A DNA stretch of 64,000 nucleotides from Planctomycetaceae bacterium (GTDB taxonomy: Bacteria > Planctomycetota > Planctomycetia > Pirellulales > Pirellulaceae): assembly GCA_027487485.1 (NCBI GenBank), contig JAIYDN010000091.1, positions 124,001 to 188,000 of the forward strand, written 5' to 3'. Below the pieces are notes generated by a model. The model was not told the origin of the DNA, made no database searches, and was given only the letters and a program-made list of their open reading frames with translations. Position 1 is the first letter of the stretch; the number at the start of each line of letters is the position of its first letter. Both the position numbers and the translations under genes were made by a program. Of the stretch, positions 1 through 9,750 are shown in pieces.

Positions 1-513
1 GGTGGGCAGAAGCGACGCGTCGAGCTTGCGAAAGGCCTGCTTCACAAACCCAAAGTGCTTTTGCTGGATGAGCCAAGCACCGGCTTAGACCCTGCATCCA
101 GGCTAGATCTTTGGCATGTTCTTTCCGAATTGAGAAGGGAATCAGGAACCACCATTGTCATGACAACTCATTTGTTAGAAGAGGCCGACAAATGCGATCG
201 AGTTGCTATCCTGAACCAAGGTTCGATGGTGGCGTGTGGTTCGCCGGAGCAATTACGGTCGGAGGCCGGCGATATGATCGTTTCTATTTCAACGCATGAT
301 CCTCAGAGTGTTGCTAGGATACTTATCGATCGGCTCCATATGGAACCAACGGTTTTCGAGCAACAGGTTCGCGTTAGTCATCCTTCCGCAGTTTCGCAGT
401 TGCCCGCGATAGTAGAAGCGACCAAGTTGCTTGCAAACAGTGTCAGCGTTGGGCGGCCGAGTCTCGAAGATGTTTTTGTCGCTAAAACGGGACACCAGTT
501 TCTCGTATCATGA
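1..513 (+). CDS. ABC transporter ATP-binding protein, C-terminal part (partial)
   Basis: The frame is open from the first base, so the N-terminus with Walker A and Q-loop lies outside the window. The first visible residues, GGQKRR, are the tail of the ABC signature. Walker B and D-loop follow (LLLDEPSTGLDP, visible residues 20-31), then the H-loop histidine in TTHLLEEA (about residue 57). The last 70 residues form the accessory tail seen in DrrA/CcmA-type exporter ATPases. It would power a membrane exporter whose permease is not in view; substrate unknown. Its stop codon overlaps the start of the MATE gene in an ATGA, so the two are translationally coupled, and together they suggest drug or lipid export. 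Confidence 0.93.
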   Translation, partial: GGQKRRVELAKGLLHKPKVLLLDEPSTGLDPASRLDLWHVLSELRRESGTTIVMTTHLLEEADKCDRVAILNQGSMVACGSPEQLRSEAGDMIVSISTHDPQSVARILIDRLHMEPTVFEQQVRVSHPSAVSQLPAIVEATKLLANSVSVGRPSLEDVFVAKTGHQFLVS

Positions 514-1937
514 TCTCGAACTTTCGCAAAGATTTGGCCGAGGTTTTAACAACCGCTTGGCCAATGATGTTGGCCACTGGTTTGTTTTCGATCACTTTAT
601 TTGTGGATCGTTCGCTGCTGTATGGATATTCGGATTCGGCAGCATCCGCCGCTTTAGGGGCCGGGACGATATTGTGGTCCATCAATTGCTTGCCGATTGG
701 GATCTGCGGGTACACCAGCACTTTTGTGGCTCAGTATTTGGGTGCGAAGCGACCTGAGCGGGCGTTGCAAGTCGTATGGCAAGGGGTGTTGTTGTCGTTG
801 GTCTTTGGTCCGATGTTGTTGTTGATTGGTTTTTTTGCTCACCCCTTTTTTACATGGATTGGTCATGCTCCTCATTTGGCGGAGCAGGAGGCGCAATATC
901 TCGTTTGGTTGATCCCAGGTACATGGGCTACGATCGTTGCATCGGCTCTGGTGGGGCTGTTTGCAGGAAGTGGTCGAACGATGATTTTGTTGTACGCGGA
1001 TCTTGTGGTTACAGTCGTCAATGGTTTGTTGGACTATGTGCTGATCTTTGGCATGTTTGGCTTTCCAGCCCTTGGGGTACGTGGTGCAGCGATCGCGAGC
1101 AGCATTGCGTTGTTGTTGAAGTTAATCATTCTTGCGGTGGTTGCGAGTCGAGATTTTCGATGGCGAAGCAATTTGATTCGCGAACCTCGTGAAGCCAAAA
1201 GTGAATTGACCGCCAACAGTCGCAGCGAGGTTCGCGACTTGTTGAAGTGGGATTGGCCGCTGATGAAGCGATTGGTCCACTATGGTTGGCCAGCCGGGGT
1301 GTCGGTGGTAGCAGAAGCATGGAGCTTCACCATTATTATGATGCTCGTTGGGCGGCTTGGTGACCAAGCGGCAGCTGCCACCACGTTGGCTCTTAACGTA
1401 AACCTAATCGCGTTTATCCCGTTGGTTGGATTGGGAACAGCCGTTGGGGTCTTGGTAGGCAAGTACTTGGTGCAGGATCAGATTTCGAAAGCGAAGCGCA
1501 TGGTCCGAAGTGGGCTACTTGTGGGGATTGCATACAGCTTGGTTTTTGTGATCTTGTATGGTGGATTCCCCGATTGGGTAATGACCATTTACGCGCTGGA
1601 TTCCGAACCAGAACGATTTGAAGCGATACGTCCGGTTTTGCGTCCGCTATTGCTGTTCATTGCCAGTTACTGTGTTTTCGATGCATTCCAAACCGTATTT
1701 GTTGGAGCGCTCAAGGGGGCTGGAGACACGAGATTTGTGCTGGGTGGGCACGTCTTTGCGGGCACGCTAGCGGTTGTCTCAGGTGTCACGTTGAACCAAT
1801 TCGGATGGGAGGGGTTGTACTTTTGGTGGTCGATCATCACGGCGTGGATTGTGTTGCTTGCGGTGATTTTCACGCTGCGGTATTTGCAAGGCGGATGGCA
1901 GACCAAACGCGTCATCGAACCACCGGTCGTTGAATAA
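510..1937 (+). CDS. MATE family efflux transporter
   Basis: A 475-residue polytopic protein with about twelve hydrophobic segments in two homologous halves, the size and layout of MatE proteins. These inner-membrane antiporters export drugs, cationic compounds or polysaccharide precursors using a proton or sodium gradient. The N-terminal segment (LAEVLTTAWPMMLATGLFSITLFVDRSLL) matches the usual first helix of the family, and the second half starts near residue 245. The start ATG overlaps the stop of the upstream ABC ATPase gene. The substrate cannot be read from the sequence. Confidence 0.9.
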   Translation: MISNFRKDLAEVLTTAWPMMLATGLFSITLFVDRSLLYGYSDSAASAALGAGTILWSINCLPIGICGYTSTFVAQYLGAKRPERALQVVWQGVLLSLVFGPMLLLIGFFAHPFFTWIGHAPHLAEQEAQYLVWLIPGTWATIVASALVGLFAGSGRTMILLYADLVVTVVNGLLDYVLIFGMFGFPALGVRGAAIASSIALLLKLIILAVVASRDFRWRSNLIREPREAKSELTANSRSEVRDLLKWDWPLMKRLVHYGWPAGVSVVAEAWSFTIIMMLVGRLGDQAAAATTLALNVNLIAFIPLVGLGTAVGVLVGKYLVQDQISKAKRMVRSGLLVGIAYSLVFVILYGGFPDWVMTIYALDSEPERFEAIRPVLRPLLLFIASYCVFDAFQTVFVGALKGAGDTRFVLGGHVFAGTLAVVSGVTLNQFGWEGLYFWWSIITAWIVLLAVIFTLRYLQGGWQTKRVIEPPVVE

Positions 1938-1972
1938 CGTGGCTTTTCGATAGAAGTGTTTGCTTAGAGCCT

Positions 1973-2494
1973 TTATCTTGTTTTTAGAAACCGCTCGAGA
2001 GCCAAACGATTGGATTCAAAAGCCATTCGCCCTAGAGTGTCCTCATTGGGATGCGTCCACATCCATGCAGAGACTTCGGTTGCTTCGGCTGCAACCAATT
2101 GATCTGATTCGATGGTTGCACAAAAGAAGATGTCTAGGACTGGGCTAAGAACGCCTTGGTAGAAGTACGAGTTTGGAGCGGTCATTAGGAACTCCAGTCG
2201 GCCGACCTGCAATCCGACCTCTTCCAAGATTTCACGTCGTAAAGCAACTTCAGCGGATTCATTGGGATCGACGAAACCGCCTGGCATACCAAGCTTGCCC
2301 TTCCCGGGGTCTTTAGCGCGTTCGATCAGAAGCACCTCGCCCGATGAGTTGGTGATGACACCACCCACGGCAGTTACAGGGCCAAAAAAGCAGGTATAGC
2401 TACATGCCTGGCATCGAAACGGTCGCGAAGAATCGCTTTCAGGACGGGTTGCACCACAAATGGGGCAGAATCGATAAGCAGCGAATACATCCAT
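1973..2494 (-). CDS. Nudix hydrolase with N-terminal zinc ribbon
   Basis: 173 residues. An N-terminal zinc ribbon is formed by CPIC (C10, C13) and CQAC (C28, C31). It is followed by a Nudix fold whose box runs from about G72 to L95 (GGFVDPNES...RREILEEVGL), with all catalytic glutamates of the GX5EX7REUXEEXGU pattern. Enzymes of this type hydrolyse nucleoside diphosphates linked to another moiety, such as NADH, ADP-ribose or damaged nucleotides. The zinc ribbon recalls NudC-like proteins, but the protein is shorter than NudC (about 257 residues) and NADH specificity is not claimed. It converges with the MATE gene across 35 bp; no terminator is evident. Confidence 0.9.
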   Translation of the reverse strand: MDVFAAYRFCPICGATRPESDSSRPFRCQACSYTCFFGPVTAVGGVITNSSGEVLLIERAKDPGKGKLGMPGGFVDPNESAEVALRREILEEVGLQVGRLEFLMTAPNSYFYQGVLSPVLDIFFCATIESDQLVAAEATEVSAWMWTHPNEDTLGRMAFESNRLALERFLKTR

Positions 2495-2519
2495 GGAACT
2501 ATTTGTGTCACCGTTTTGT

Positions 2520-5225
2520 TTAAGCGGTTGTGGTTGTTAGCGCATTCAACTGATTCAATCCACTGCCGTTGTTGCGTATTCGAGAGATGTTGGTTTCCAT
2601 GTCGTAAAACTGCTTGAGTAACCTCTCTCGTTCGCGATCCAGGCGAACGTTCAAGGCGGTGATACGATTGTTGGATAGGTCGATCGTTCGTTGAAGAGAT
2701 TGGCTTCGGTTGACCAGAACGCTATTCTTCTCACCGACAAGCGTGTCCAAAGTGATTTTCGCGCGAGCCCCCAAACCTGTTTTCTCGGCAGTAAGAAACG
2801 ACTTAACGTCATCCGGATTGGATTGTAGTATTTTAGAAAACTTTTCTTTGTCAAAGGAAAGCTTTCCCTTGTCGTCCAATCCTACGCCTAGTTGTTCCAG
2901 CGTCTGAACTCGCCCGGACCGAAACGACCGTTGTGTGATCAATCTTGCTAACGATTGTTCCACGCGAATGACTTCGGGATTGCCGAATAACTGTCCGGTG
3001 CTTCTAGTAGAAAGATCGAAGGCCGTTTCCTTTTCGATCTTGTCTCTTACTTTGTTGAACTGGTCCACAAACAATTGAATGTTTCGTTCAATCGTGGAGT
3101 TGCTTGAGGAGACAGTGACATCCGCGGGTGTAGTTGACACGGCCTTGACTGTCAAAGTCAGGCCTTCGATTGCGTTTTGGACCGTATTGTTGGAGGACCG
3201 GACCAAGGTTCCCCCTGACTCTGGCGTGCTACCGACTGCTACCAAAGCATCTCGGCCAGTGCCTGAAGTGTTGACATTGATGCCGACAGAGCTGCCGTCG
3301 GCAAAAATTCGTCCCACTTCCCCACTTGCTCGTGAGGTGAAAAGCAGCCGAACATTGGAAGCACCCGACGTTAAGATCGAAGCGGTAAGAGGCCCGTTAC
3401 CCTTGTTGATCTTCTCGACCACTTCGGTAAGAGTTTCCGTTCCTGCCAGACTGAGCTTGTAGGTTTGTGAACTCTCAAGAACCTTTCGAGGTGGATTTTC
3501 TAAGCTGGCTGCGGTTCCTCGTAACCCAAGATCGGAAGCGGTAAAACCCGATTGATCATCCGCAATGGAAAGAGTACCGGATCCCGAACTTGTATCGGTA
3601 ATGATAAAGCCATCCCCAGCGTCGTTGAAGCGGGCTTGGACATCGATCGCATTGTCGTTGATGGTTCGAATCAAGTCACCGACAGTCTTTGTATTTGCAG
3701 ATACGTTAACGGTTTTCGTTAACCCTGCGGAGTTCGTGATCGTGAAGGAGCCGCCTCGGATGCCTCGCCCTTGATTCAGTTTGGAAAGTTCAGTTCCGTC
3801 GCTGACAAATTGGAAAGCGAGAGAATTGCTATCGATGGAATTCCGAGCTTCGTTGACGGCAATGCCCAGCTTGGTTGCGGTGTTGTTCGCATCCGAGTCG
3901 GAGATAACCAAGTTGTTCAAGGTGCTACCCGTAACATCCTGCAGCACCAACCCTGTTCGCGATCGGTTCAAGGATGCGGTAACCCCAGCGTTGCTACTGT
4001 TGATTCTGTCCAGAACGTCCCTTAGGCTTGTCGATCCGGACAAATCCACAGCGGTGGTTACTCCCGATCGATTGGTGATCGAAATGGAGCCGGGAGTTCC
4101 AATCCCTGTGCCACCCTTCAGGGATGACAAAAGCGGCCCGTTCAGGGTGCTTTGGACGCGAACCCCGCTAATGGTGCCTGTCGAACCATCAGCGCCCGTA
4201 AATCCAAGTTGGTCAGCAAGGTGTCCGCTTGCCGAAAAGCTCCCGGAGCCCGATGTCTTATCGATCAATTCAAGACCATTTCCATCAGCACTGATTCGAG
4301 CTTCCAGCTTGGATGAGTTGGCAGCATTGATGTTTGCGACAAGTTGTCCGACGGTGGTTGGGATCCGAACGGGGTTCGAGTCTACATTCAGTGTAGAGCC
4401 ATCTCGTAAGGTAACAGAGAAATCATTACCGGTAATGAACGACAAGCCACGACCATCTCGCAAGGAACCGATACGTGTACTGTTTCCAAGGAACGAAATG
4501 TCTTCGCCCGTCGCAGTGTTAGCAGCAACATTGATTCCGCTCAGGCCTAAGTCGGCAGCGGTCTTCCCTCCGTCGACGTCTTCCACTAGCAAATTCGTGG
4601 TGGTTTGACCGCTAAGGTCGCTTAGGACGATTCGGTCGCCAACTGCCTTCGCATTGACACGAAGCCCCTCGGTACTATTGATCGCTTTGAGAACGTCGTC
4701 CGTGCTGGATGCGAAACGCAGGTCAATCTGTCTCGAAACACCGCTCCGGTCTGTTACTTGAATTTTTCCGCGCGCGATCCCAAGACCGCCACGGAGCTCA
4801 TCGATGGAAGAAGACGAATCCACAAAGCCACCGGTTCGAACCACAAAATCACCAGACTGCAGAGTATCTGTTGCACTGGTGAACGAATTGCTGGAGGCAG
4901 TCGCGGTTTGAGCGGTCTGCAAAGTTTGGATCGAATAGATCCCCGGAGCGGGGTTTCCAGAATTGACCGCTGTTAATACGTCCGTCTTGGAAGACGTTGC
5001 GGTGGTTGTTGAGAGATTACTAGCATTTCCAATACGATCGGTTTGAAGCTGAATTCCGATCACGAGAGCCGTTAGTTCGTTGACAGCAACTTGTTGGCCT
5101 TGAAAGCCTTTGACTCGACTCTCCAAACGATCCCGTGGTTGGGCAGACACCGCGATCAATTGGTCGACGGTCTTTTGGATATCGATGCCTGTAATCAGTC
5201 CGACGTTAGATTGTATTCTTCCCAT
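2520..5225 (-). CDS. fliD: Flagellar filament cap protein FliD, enlarged
   Basis: 901 residues, about twice the usual 450-500. The N-terminus (IQSNVGLITGIDIQKTVDQL) and C-terminal coiled region (about 705-880) match FliD_N and FliD_C, which form the cap that folds flagellin at the filament tip. Between them lie four degenerate units of about 111-114 residues starting near 143, 254, 368 and 482. Each opens with a (S/E/K)L..G.G(I/L) turn followed by I(S/T)-(I/V)T..SG, a helix ending in IN, and a D..SG strand pair, typical of the flagellin IN motif. A partial fifth begins near 585. It lies downstream of the flagellin gene on the same strand, beyond a terminator, so it is probably transcribed separately. 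Confidence 0.92.
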   Translation of the reverse strand: MGRIQSNVGLITGIDIQKTVDQLIAVSAQPRDRLESRVKGFQGQQVAVNELTALVIGIQLQTDRIGNASNLSTTTATSSKTDVLTAVNSGNPAPGIYSIQTLQTAQTATASSNSFTSATDTLQSGDFVVRTGGFVDSSSSIDELRGGLGIARGKIQVTDRSGVSRQIDLRFASSTDDVLKAINSTEGLRVNAKAVGDRIVLSDLSGQTTTNLLVEDVDGGKTAADLGLSGINVAANTATGEDISFLGNSTRIGSLRDGRGLSFITGNDFSVTLRDGSTLNVDSNPVRIPTTVGQLVANINAANSSKLEARISADGNGLELIDKTSGSGSFSASGHLADQLGFTGADGSTGTISGVRVQSTLNGPLLSSLKGGTGIGTPGSISITNRSGVTTAVDLSGSTSLRDVLDRINSSNAGVTASLNRSRTGLVLQDVTGSTLNNLVISDSDANNTATKLGIAVNEARNSIDSNSLAFQFVSDGTELSKLNQGRGIRGGSFTITNSAGLTKTVNVSANTKTVGDLIRTINDNAIDVQARFNDAGDGFIITDTSSGSGTLSIADDQSGFTASDLGLRGTAASLENPPRKVLESSQTYKLSLAGTETLTEVVEKINKGNGPLTASILTSGASNVRLLFTSRASGEVGRIFADGSSVGINVNTSGTGRDALVAVGSTPESGGTLVRSSNNTVQNAIEGLTLTVKAVSTTPADVTVSSSNSTIERNIQLFVDQFNKVRDKIEKETAFDLSTRSTGQLFGNPEVIRVEQSLARLITQRSFRSGRVQTLEQLGVGLDDKGKLSFDKEKFSKILQSNPDDVKSFLTAEKTGLGARAKITLDTLVGEKNSVLVNRSQSLQRTIDLSNNRITALNVRLDRERERLLKQFYDMETNISRIRNNGSGLNQLNALTTTTA

Positions 5226-5444
5226 AATAAAAAATGATGCCCCCTTGAAGGTAGCATGCCGTTTGGGCTACTCGAAATGTACAGAAGTAGTAGTTCGGCA
5301 AAATGCATGGGGCTACGTCGGTCGACTTTGGAGAAATCGCTGGTTTCGACCCAAGTTCTCATTTACCACCTATGCCGTGGGTGACAAACTGATTTTTATC
5401 GCAAGGGGTTGGAACTCACTCGCTAACGCGAGTCATTTCAGAAA

Positions 5445-5476
5445 AAAAGGGTTGTGCATGAATGCACAACCCTTTT
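5445..5476 (-). terminator. Intrinsic terminator after flagellin gene
   Basis: A perfect 15-bp inverted repeat (arms 5445-5459 and 5462-5476, AAAAGGGTTGTGCAT on the plus strand) with a minimal loop. Read on the minus strand it is followed by seven T residues. It lies 43 bp beyond the flagellin stop and would separate flagellin from fliD transcription. A second small hairpin (ACTCGC-TAAC-GCGAGT, 5418-5433) lies just beyond it. Confidence 0.9.
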
Positions 5477-5519
5477 GGTTCTTATTCTTGGCGATAGCTT
5501 TTCAGCTAAATTCCAAGGT

Positions 5520-8500
5520 TTATCGCAGCAGTGACAGAACCGACTGCGAGCTTTGGTTTGCAATTCCCAATACCGAGGTACCGGACTGAACCAGGATCTG
5601 TGCACGGGTCAGGTTGGCAGATTCCTTAGCGAAGTCAGCATCGCGGATCGAGCTTTGAGCTTCGTTCAAGTTGGTCAACGTATCGTTTAGCGAAGCGGTA
5701 TTGCTGTCCAAGGCCGTTCGTTGGAACGCACCCAATCGACCGCGAAGGGTTGTAACCTTGTTGATCACTTCGTCGACGATGGCCGACGCTGTTGTAACGT
5801 CTTTGGTCAGCGATCGAGAGCCACTGCTGGAAAGTTCGAAGAGCTTGCCAGATACACCGCCGATTTTGGCTGTGTTCAAGCTAGTGATCCCGAGGCGTGC
5901 TTGCTGGTTGCTTACGACGTCAGGACCAAGTTGGAACTGAGCACCGCCACCGTTGATGTTGAAGCTGACATTGGATGCCGAACCATCAGCAACGGTTAGG
6001 TTGAAGCTAAGGGTCGATGTGTTCAAGGAGATGTTGTTTCCTTTACCAGTCCCGACAGTTCCGTTTACGGTAGCTTGAATGTCAGTACCAACATTTCGTG
6101 GACCACCTGTCAAACCTGTTGCAAACGTGCCGCCGACACCTTCACTGAGAACTTCGATACCAACAACTCCAGCAGAACCGTATTGAACGCTTTCGAAGTC
6201 AATATTGTTTCCATTGAGTGTTGCACTGATACCGGTCGAATCTTTCAGAAGGTTGATCGACTGAATAATATTGTCGCGGGTAGCACCTTTTTGGAACTTG
6301 AACACTTCAGAACCCGATCCGCCAGTCAACTGGAAGGAAAGGTCAGCATTGAGACCACCACCGGTGATGCCACCGGAGAGTGGAGCGACCGTTGGTGCAG
6401 CTTCACTTGGGGCCTTGTACAGTCCATCGCCGTTGCTGGTTGAGCTAAGCGAAGCACTGTAGCCTGTTAGGTTATTGATCGCTGTTGCAACAGCGGACAG
6501 TGATGTGCTTCCAGCATTGTTCACCTTGACCAAAATATTGGCAGGAGTCGATCCGTTGGCTGGAACCAGAGTTGCTGTAGGTGCACCTGTTGTGACTGCG
6601 GCGTCTTCTTCAAAGGTCACAGTGACCCCGTTCGGGCCTGCACCTGCAGCGTCGGCAGTGACAACGATTTCATCTTTGGCGTTTGCAGAATTGTTAGTAC
6701 CGCCAGACAAAGTACCGGCAGGTCTCGTCGCGAAATCCCCTACGCTGGTTGAGTCTAGTTTTGCATTGCCGTTCAAGACGTTCGATACGCTGAACACGGA
6801 TCCAACATTGTTGGTAATGGCATTGGTTACACTTTGAAGAGTCGCATTTGCAGCGACGATCAACCGCAATTCATTCGATGCAACATCGTACGATGCGGAG
6901 GTATTAGCACCAGTCGCGAAAACGACCTTGGTTCCATTACCGACCGTTCCATCGGCTAGTCCGCCATCGACAGCAGTTAGCTTGAACGAACTGGTGGCAG
7001 CAACATCCGTCACCGTCGAAAACGTTGCGGTTGCAGCAATGTCAGACGCACCACTTGGTCCGCTGGTGTTGGTTGCGAACTTGTAGGTACCAAACTTGAC
7101 GTCGGACGCGACAAAGTTGCCATCGGTATTGATTGCTGCCGCGATTTGATCGAGAGTAGCACCTCGGCCTACCGTTACGTTCAGTTTGTTGCTCACAGCA
7201 TCGTAAACAGCACCGGTTGTGCCGTTAGCGGAAGTGGTGAAGTTGAGGACAGCATCGGAACCCTTGGCTCCATCTGCTAATCCGCCATCTTTCGCTGTTA
7301 ACTTGAACCCTGCACGACTTGCTCCCGATACGACAGTGTCCACACCGCCGGTCGAAAGTGGATCTGTGACCGTGGTGGCAGAGCTGACATCAGCCGGTGT
7401 ACCGACGACGGCTCCTGATGTGAAATCAAATTGTCCGTTCAAAGCGGTATCAATTGCCGTTGTAATATCACCCGCCGTTTGCGATCGGTCGATGGCGATG
7501 GTCACTTTGTTATTGGCAGCATCGAACGTGGCCGTTGTTCCGCCAGTGTTTGCAATCGTGTAAACAAAGTCGGTGCTCTTACCGCGGGCTCCGTCGAAGG
7601 AGCCGCCAGCAACAGCGGCGATGTTAAACTTGTAGCCGTTGGTTCCATCGTTGAACGCAACAGCGGTTCCCGAAGCTTGGGTTCTTGTGGTTGCAACGGC
7701 ATCTGTACCACCGGAAAGAACGCCTGTTCTGATTCCAGCGTCCCCTGCAACAATGTTGGTCGCATTGCCGTTCGAGAATGTAAACTTGTCATTGATACCT
7801 GTTACAGCATTCAAAGCGGTAACCGCAGCAGCAGCAGTCGCTGGTGTACCCGTTGCGAAAGACAGCTTCAGGGTATTGGTCGCAGCATCGTACTCACCAG
7901 TAGTAGAAGTAGCACCGGTCACCACATTAACGGTGACGCCATTTCCTGTTGAGCCATCAACGACCGAACCATCCTTGGCTGTGATCTTGAAGGAAGCACC
8001 GCCGGCGAGCGACAAAGTTCCGTTCGCTTCGACGAAAGCTGTGTAAGCATTCGGTAGCAACACATCCGCAGTTGCTTCTGCGCCCGGGGTAAACGAATCA
8101 GCGAAGCTAATCGTTCCCGACGATTCCGCAGCTGCAAGGCCATCGTTGAACGTCAGTGTTGTCTTGGCGGTCGCCGAAGTGGTGGTTGCAGCGATCGCTG
8201 CAGAAACCTTGCCTCGTGTTGCTGCTGAACTGATGTTCACGCTTACCGATACGTTTCCGGCAGCACCTAGGTTGGCCGAATCGATCTGAAGATCCTTGAC
8301 TGTATTGTAGTTCGTTCCTTGTTGTACTTGGAAGTCAAGCGAACCGTCCAGCAATCGGCGGCCTTGGAACGTGGTTGTTTGAGCGATTCGGTTGATCGCT
8401 TCGAGCGACGAATCGACTTGTAGCTGATTAGCAGCGATTTCTTCTTCGCTAAGAGCACCCTTGTTAGCAGCTTCAGTAACCAGACCACGAATGTCGTTCA

Positions 8501-8762
8501 GAAGCGAGCTAACTTGTCCGAGTGCGGAGTCCGCGGTTCCGATGATTTGGTTGGCTCGGTTGGTGTTGGTAAGAGCCTTGTTGATACTGGTGATGTCACT
8601 TCGTAGTGCTTCGCTAGCAATCAAACCTGCTGGATCGTCCTTACCGGAGTTGATTCGGAGACCTGTGCTCAATCGAGTCAACGACGTTTGTAGATCGTTA
8701 TTGGTCTTTTGCAGGCGGTTTTGGGCTGTAAGCGAGCTGACGTTGGTATTGACTCTTGTCAT
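5520..8762 (-). CDS. fliC: Flagellin, giant form with repeated D2/D3 region
   Basis: 1080 residues, against 270-600 for most flagellins. The conserved D0/D1 helices are intact: N-terminal residues 1-165 (RVNTNVSSLTAQNRL, TGLRINSGKDDPAG) and C-terminal residues 960-1080 (SIRDADFAKESANLTRAQIL, ending SVLSLLR). The central surface-exposed part contains five degenerate repeats of 106-120 residues starting near 258, 378, 486, 593 and 699. Each carries a (F/Y)K(I/L)TA.DGG...DG.(G/K)G core, a YDAA.N.L strand and an AIN helix. The purine-rich GGGAGAAG about 14 bp upstream of the ATG is the probable ribosome-binding site. Filament subunit, exported through the flagellar apparatus. Confidence 0.95.
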   Translation of the reverse strand: MTRVNTNVSSLTAQNRLQKTNNDLQTSLTRLSTGLRINSGKDDPAGLIASEALRSDITSINKALTNTNRANQIIGTADSALGQVSSLLNDIRGLVTEAANKGALSEEEIAANQLQVDSSLEAINRIAQTTTFQGRRLLDGSLDFQVQQGTNYNTVKDLQIDSANLGAAGNVSVSVNISSAATRGKVSAAIAATTTSATAKTTLTFNDGLAAAESSGTISFADSFTPGAEATADVLLPNAYTAFVEANGTLSLAGGASFKITAKDGSVVDGSTGNGVTVNVVTGATSTTGEYDAATNTLKLSFATGTPATAAAAVTALNAVTGINDKFTFSNGNATNIVAGDAGIRTGVLSGGTDAVATTRTQASGTAVAFNDGTNGYKFNIAAVAGGSFDGARGKSTDFVYTIANTGGTTATFDAANNKVTIAIDRSQTAGDITTAIDTALNGQFDFTSGAVVGTPADVSSATTVTDPLSTGGVDTVVSGASRAGFKLTAKDGGLADGAKGSDAVLNFTTSANGTTGAVYDAVSNKLNVTVGRGATLDQIAAAINTDGNFVASDVKFGTYKFATNTSGPSGASDIAATATFSTVTDVAATSSFKLTAVDGGLADGTVGNGTKVVFATGANTSASYDVASNELRLIVAANATLQSVTNAITNNVGSVFSVSNVLNGNAKLDSTSVGDFATRPAGTLSGGTNNSANAKDEIVVTADAAGAGPNGVTVTFEEDAAVTTGAPTATLVPANGSTPANILVKVNNAGSTSLSAVATAINNLTGYSASLSSTSNGDGLYKAPSEAAPTVAPLSGGITGGGLNADLSFQLTGGSGSEVFKFQKGATRDNIIQSINLLKDSTGISATLNGNNIDFESVQYGSAGVVGIEVLSEGVGGTFATGLTGGPRNVGTDIQATVNGTVGTGKGNNISLNTSTLSFNLTVADGSASNVSFNINGGGAQFQLGPDVVSNQQARLGITSLNTAKIGGVSGKLFELSSSGSRSLTKDVTTASAIVDEVINKVTTLRGRLGAFQRTALDSNTASLNDTLTNLNEAQSSIRDADFAKESANLTRAQILVQSGTSVLGIANQSSQSVLSLLR

Positions 8763-9199
8763 TTTAGTAAATCTTCTCCCGAATGGATTGGTAAATCACC
8801 CTAAAGGTTGCTCAGGATGTGGCGGATGGAGCCGCCGGTGTAAGTCCTAAGTTGAAACACGATGCATTTCATCCGAAAACCCACACTCTCCCCCTCTGAA
8901 CAACGATAGGGAGTGGTAGTGGCTGTGTCGGGAGTCTGATCAGACCTCTCCAGCACACGGACTCGCAAGGGTAGCATCGGAATGAATGCGCACAGGATTT
9001 ACGCAACTTGAAAATCAATCGATTTATTGCATCAAGATTCATCGCATGTTGGGCGCCATCGGCACAGATGCTATTATCGGAACACTTTTCCTGCTTAGAC
9101 CAGCTTTCCAAAAACGAACATTGGAAAAACAATGTTTTATAATGTTTGTCATTTCGGCATTTTGGCTCAAGTGATCAGGCCTCGTTTCAAGCCCTATAA

Positions 9200-9222
9200 T
9201 TGAGCCGCGGGCGCTAGCCGCG
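9200..9222 (+). repeat. GCTAGCCG-family palindromic repeat, copy 1
   Basis: A 23-bp stretch with core GAGCCGCGGGCGCTAGCCG that recurs exactly, in inverted orientation, at 60274-60296. CGCGG and CCGCG within it can pair. A related variant, with TGA in place of GCG, occurs several times near 27.0 kb. Confidence 0.85.
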
Positions 9223-9370
9223 ATACTCGTTCTGGAATCTTCGAACTGTCGTTGCTACTATACGACAATCGATACAACCCGACTCTGATGATGACTATTT
9301 AAGATAGCAAACCGCGATCGCGTGCCTTCGTTTTTATCCCTGTATCTGATTCCAGCGAGGAAATTTCCTA

Positions 9371-9435
9371 AACCACGGAGGCACAGAGATCACAGAGGAA
9401 AACAGTGTCTGGGAGCGTCCTGTCTCTGTGCCCTT
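9371..9435. repeat. CACGGAGGCACAGAG-type dispersed repeat
   Basis: ACCACGGAGGCACAGAGATC at 9372-9391, followed by CACAGAGG, with an inverted CTGTCTCTGTGCCC at about 9420-9433. A similar phrase in the opposite sense lies at about 36079-36107. Short frames across it translate into PRRHRDHRG-like peptides and are not genes. Confidence 0.6.
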
Positions 9436-9553
9436 CTTGACACCGTCTTTTCAAACGGGGGGACCGAATTTCGTGGTGGTTGGCACTGTTTTGAGGGTTT
9501 TAAGATTTCTCACCAAGAGCGAAAGTACTAAAAGTGGGTGGCACGAATGGTTG

Positions 9554-9656
9554 CTGCTTCGTTCCTTCCCCGAAAAGAGTCTGTCGAAAAATGGGGGGCG
9601 AAAAATCTTCGAACCTTGCTTCCGCCTACCATCTTTCGACCCACATTTTTCGACAG
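9554..9656. repeat. GTCGAAAAATGGGG inverted-repeat element, copy 1
   Basis: Left arm 9583-9606 (GTCGAAAAATGGGGGGCG, then AAAAAT); right arm about 9632-9654 (TTTCGACCCACATTTTTCGAC, with two differences from the perfect complement). The arms pair into a long hairpin around a loop of about 25 nt. The 5' shoulder (CTGCTTCGT.CCTTCCCC, AAAGAGTCT) is shared with copy 2 at 10061-10164. It resembles a small non-autonomous palindromic element. Confidence 0.85.
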
Positions 9657-9750
9657 ATACTAGTTCTGTTGATTGTTTTGTAATTCGCAAGCAAAACGTC
9701 AATCGACGGTTCCTGACACCTTTGTTCATTGTGAACGGAACTGCCATTCT

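Noticed and set aside
3781-4608. Plus-strand frame of 275 codons opposite fliD
   Set aside because: Antisense to a strongly conserved gene, with composition dictated by the repeats of fliD; no start signal or family features.
5380-5430. Sigma-28-like promoter before fliD
   Set aside because: A GCGATAA resembles the -10, but nothing at the right distance resembles TAAAGTTT.
7431-7952. Plus-strand frame of 173 codons opposite flagellin
   Set aside because: Shadow of the flagellin repeats; Ser/Cys/Arg-rich nonsense composition.
8763-8960. Flagellar sigma-28 or sigma-54 promoter for flagellin
   Set aside because: No sequence with acceptable match and spacing to either consensus was found.
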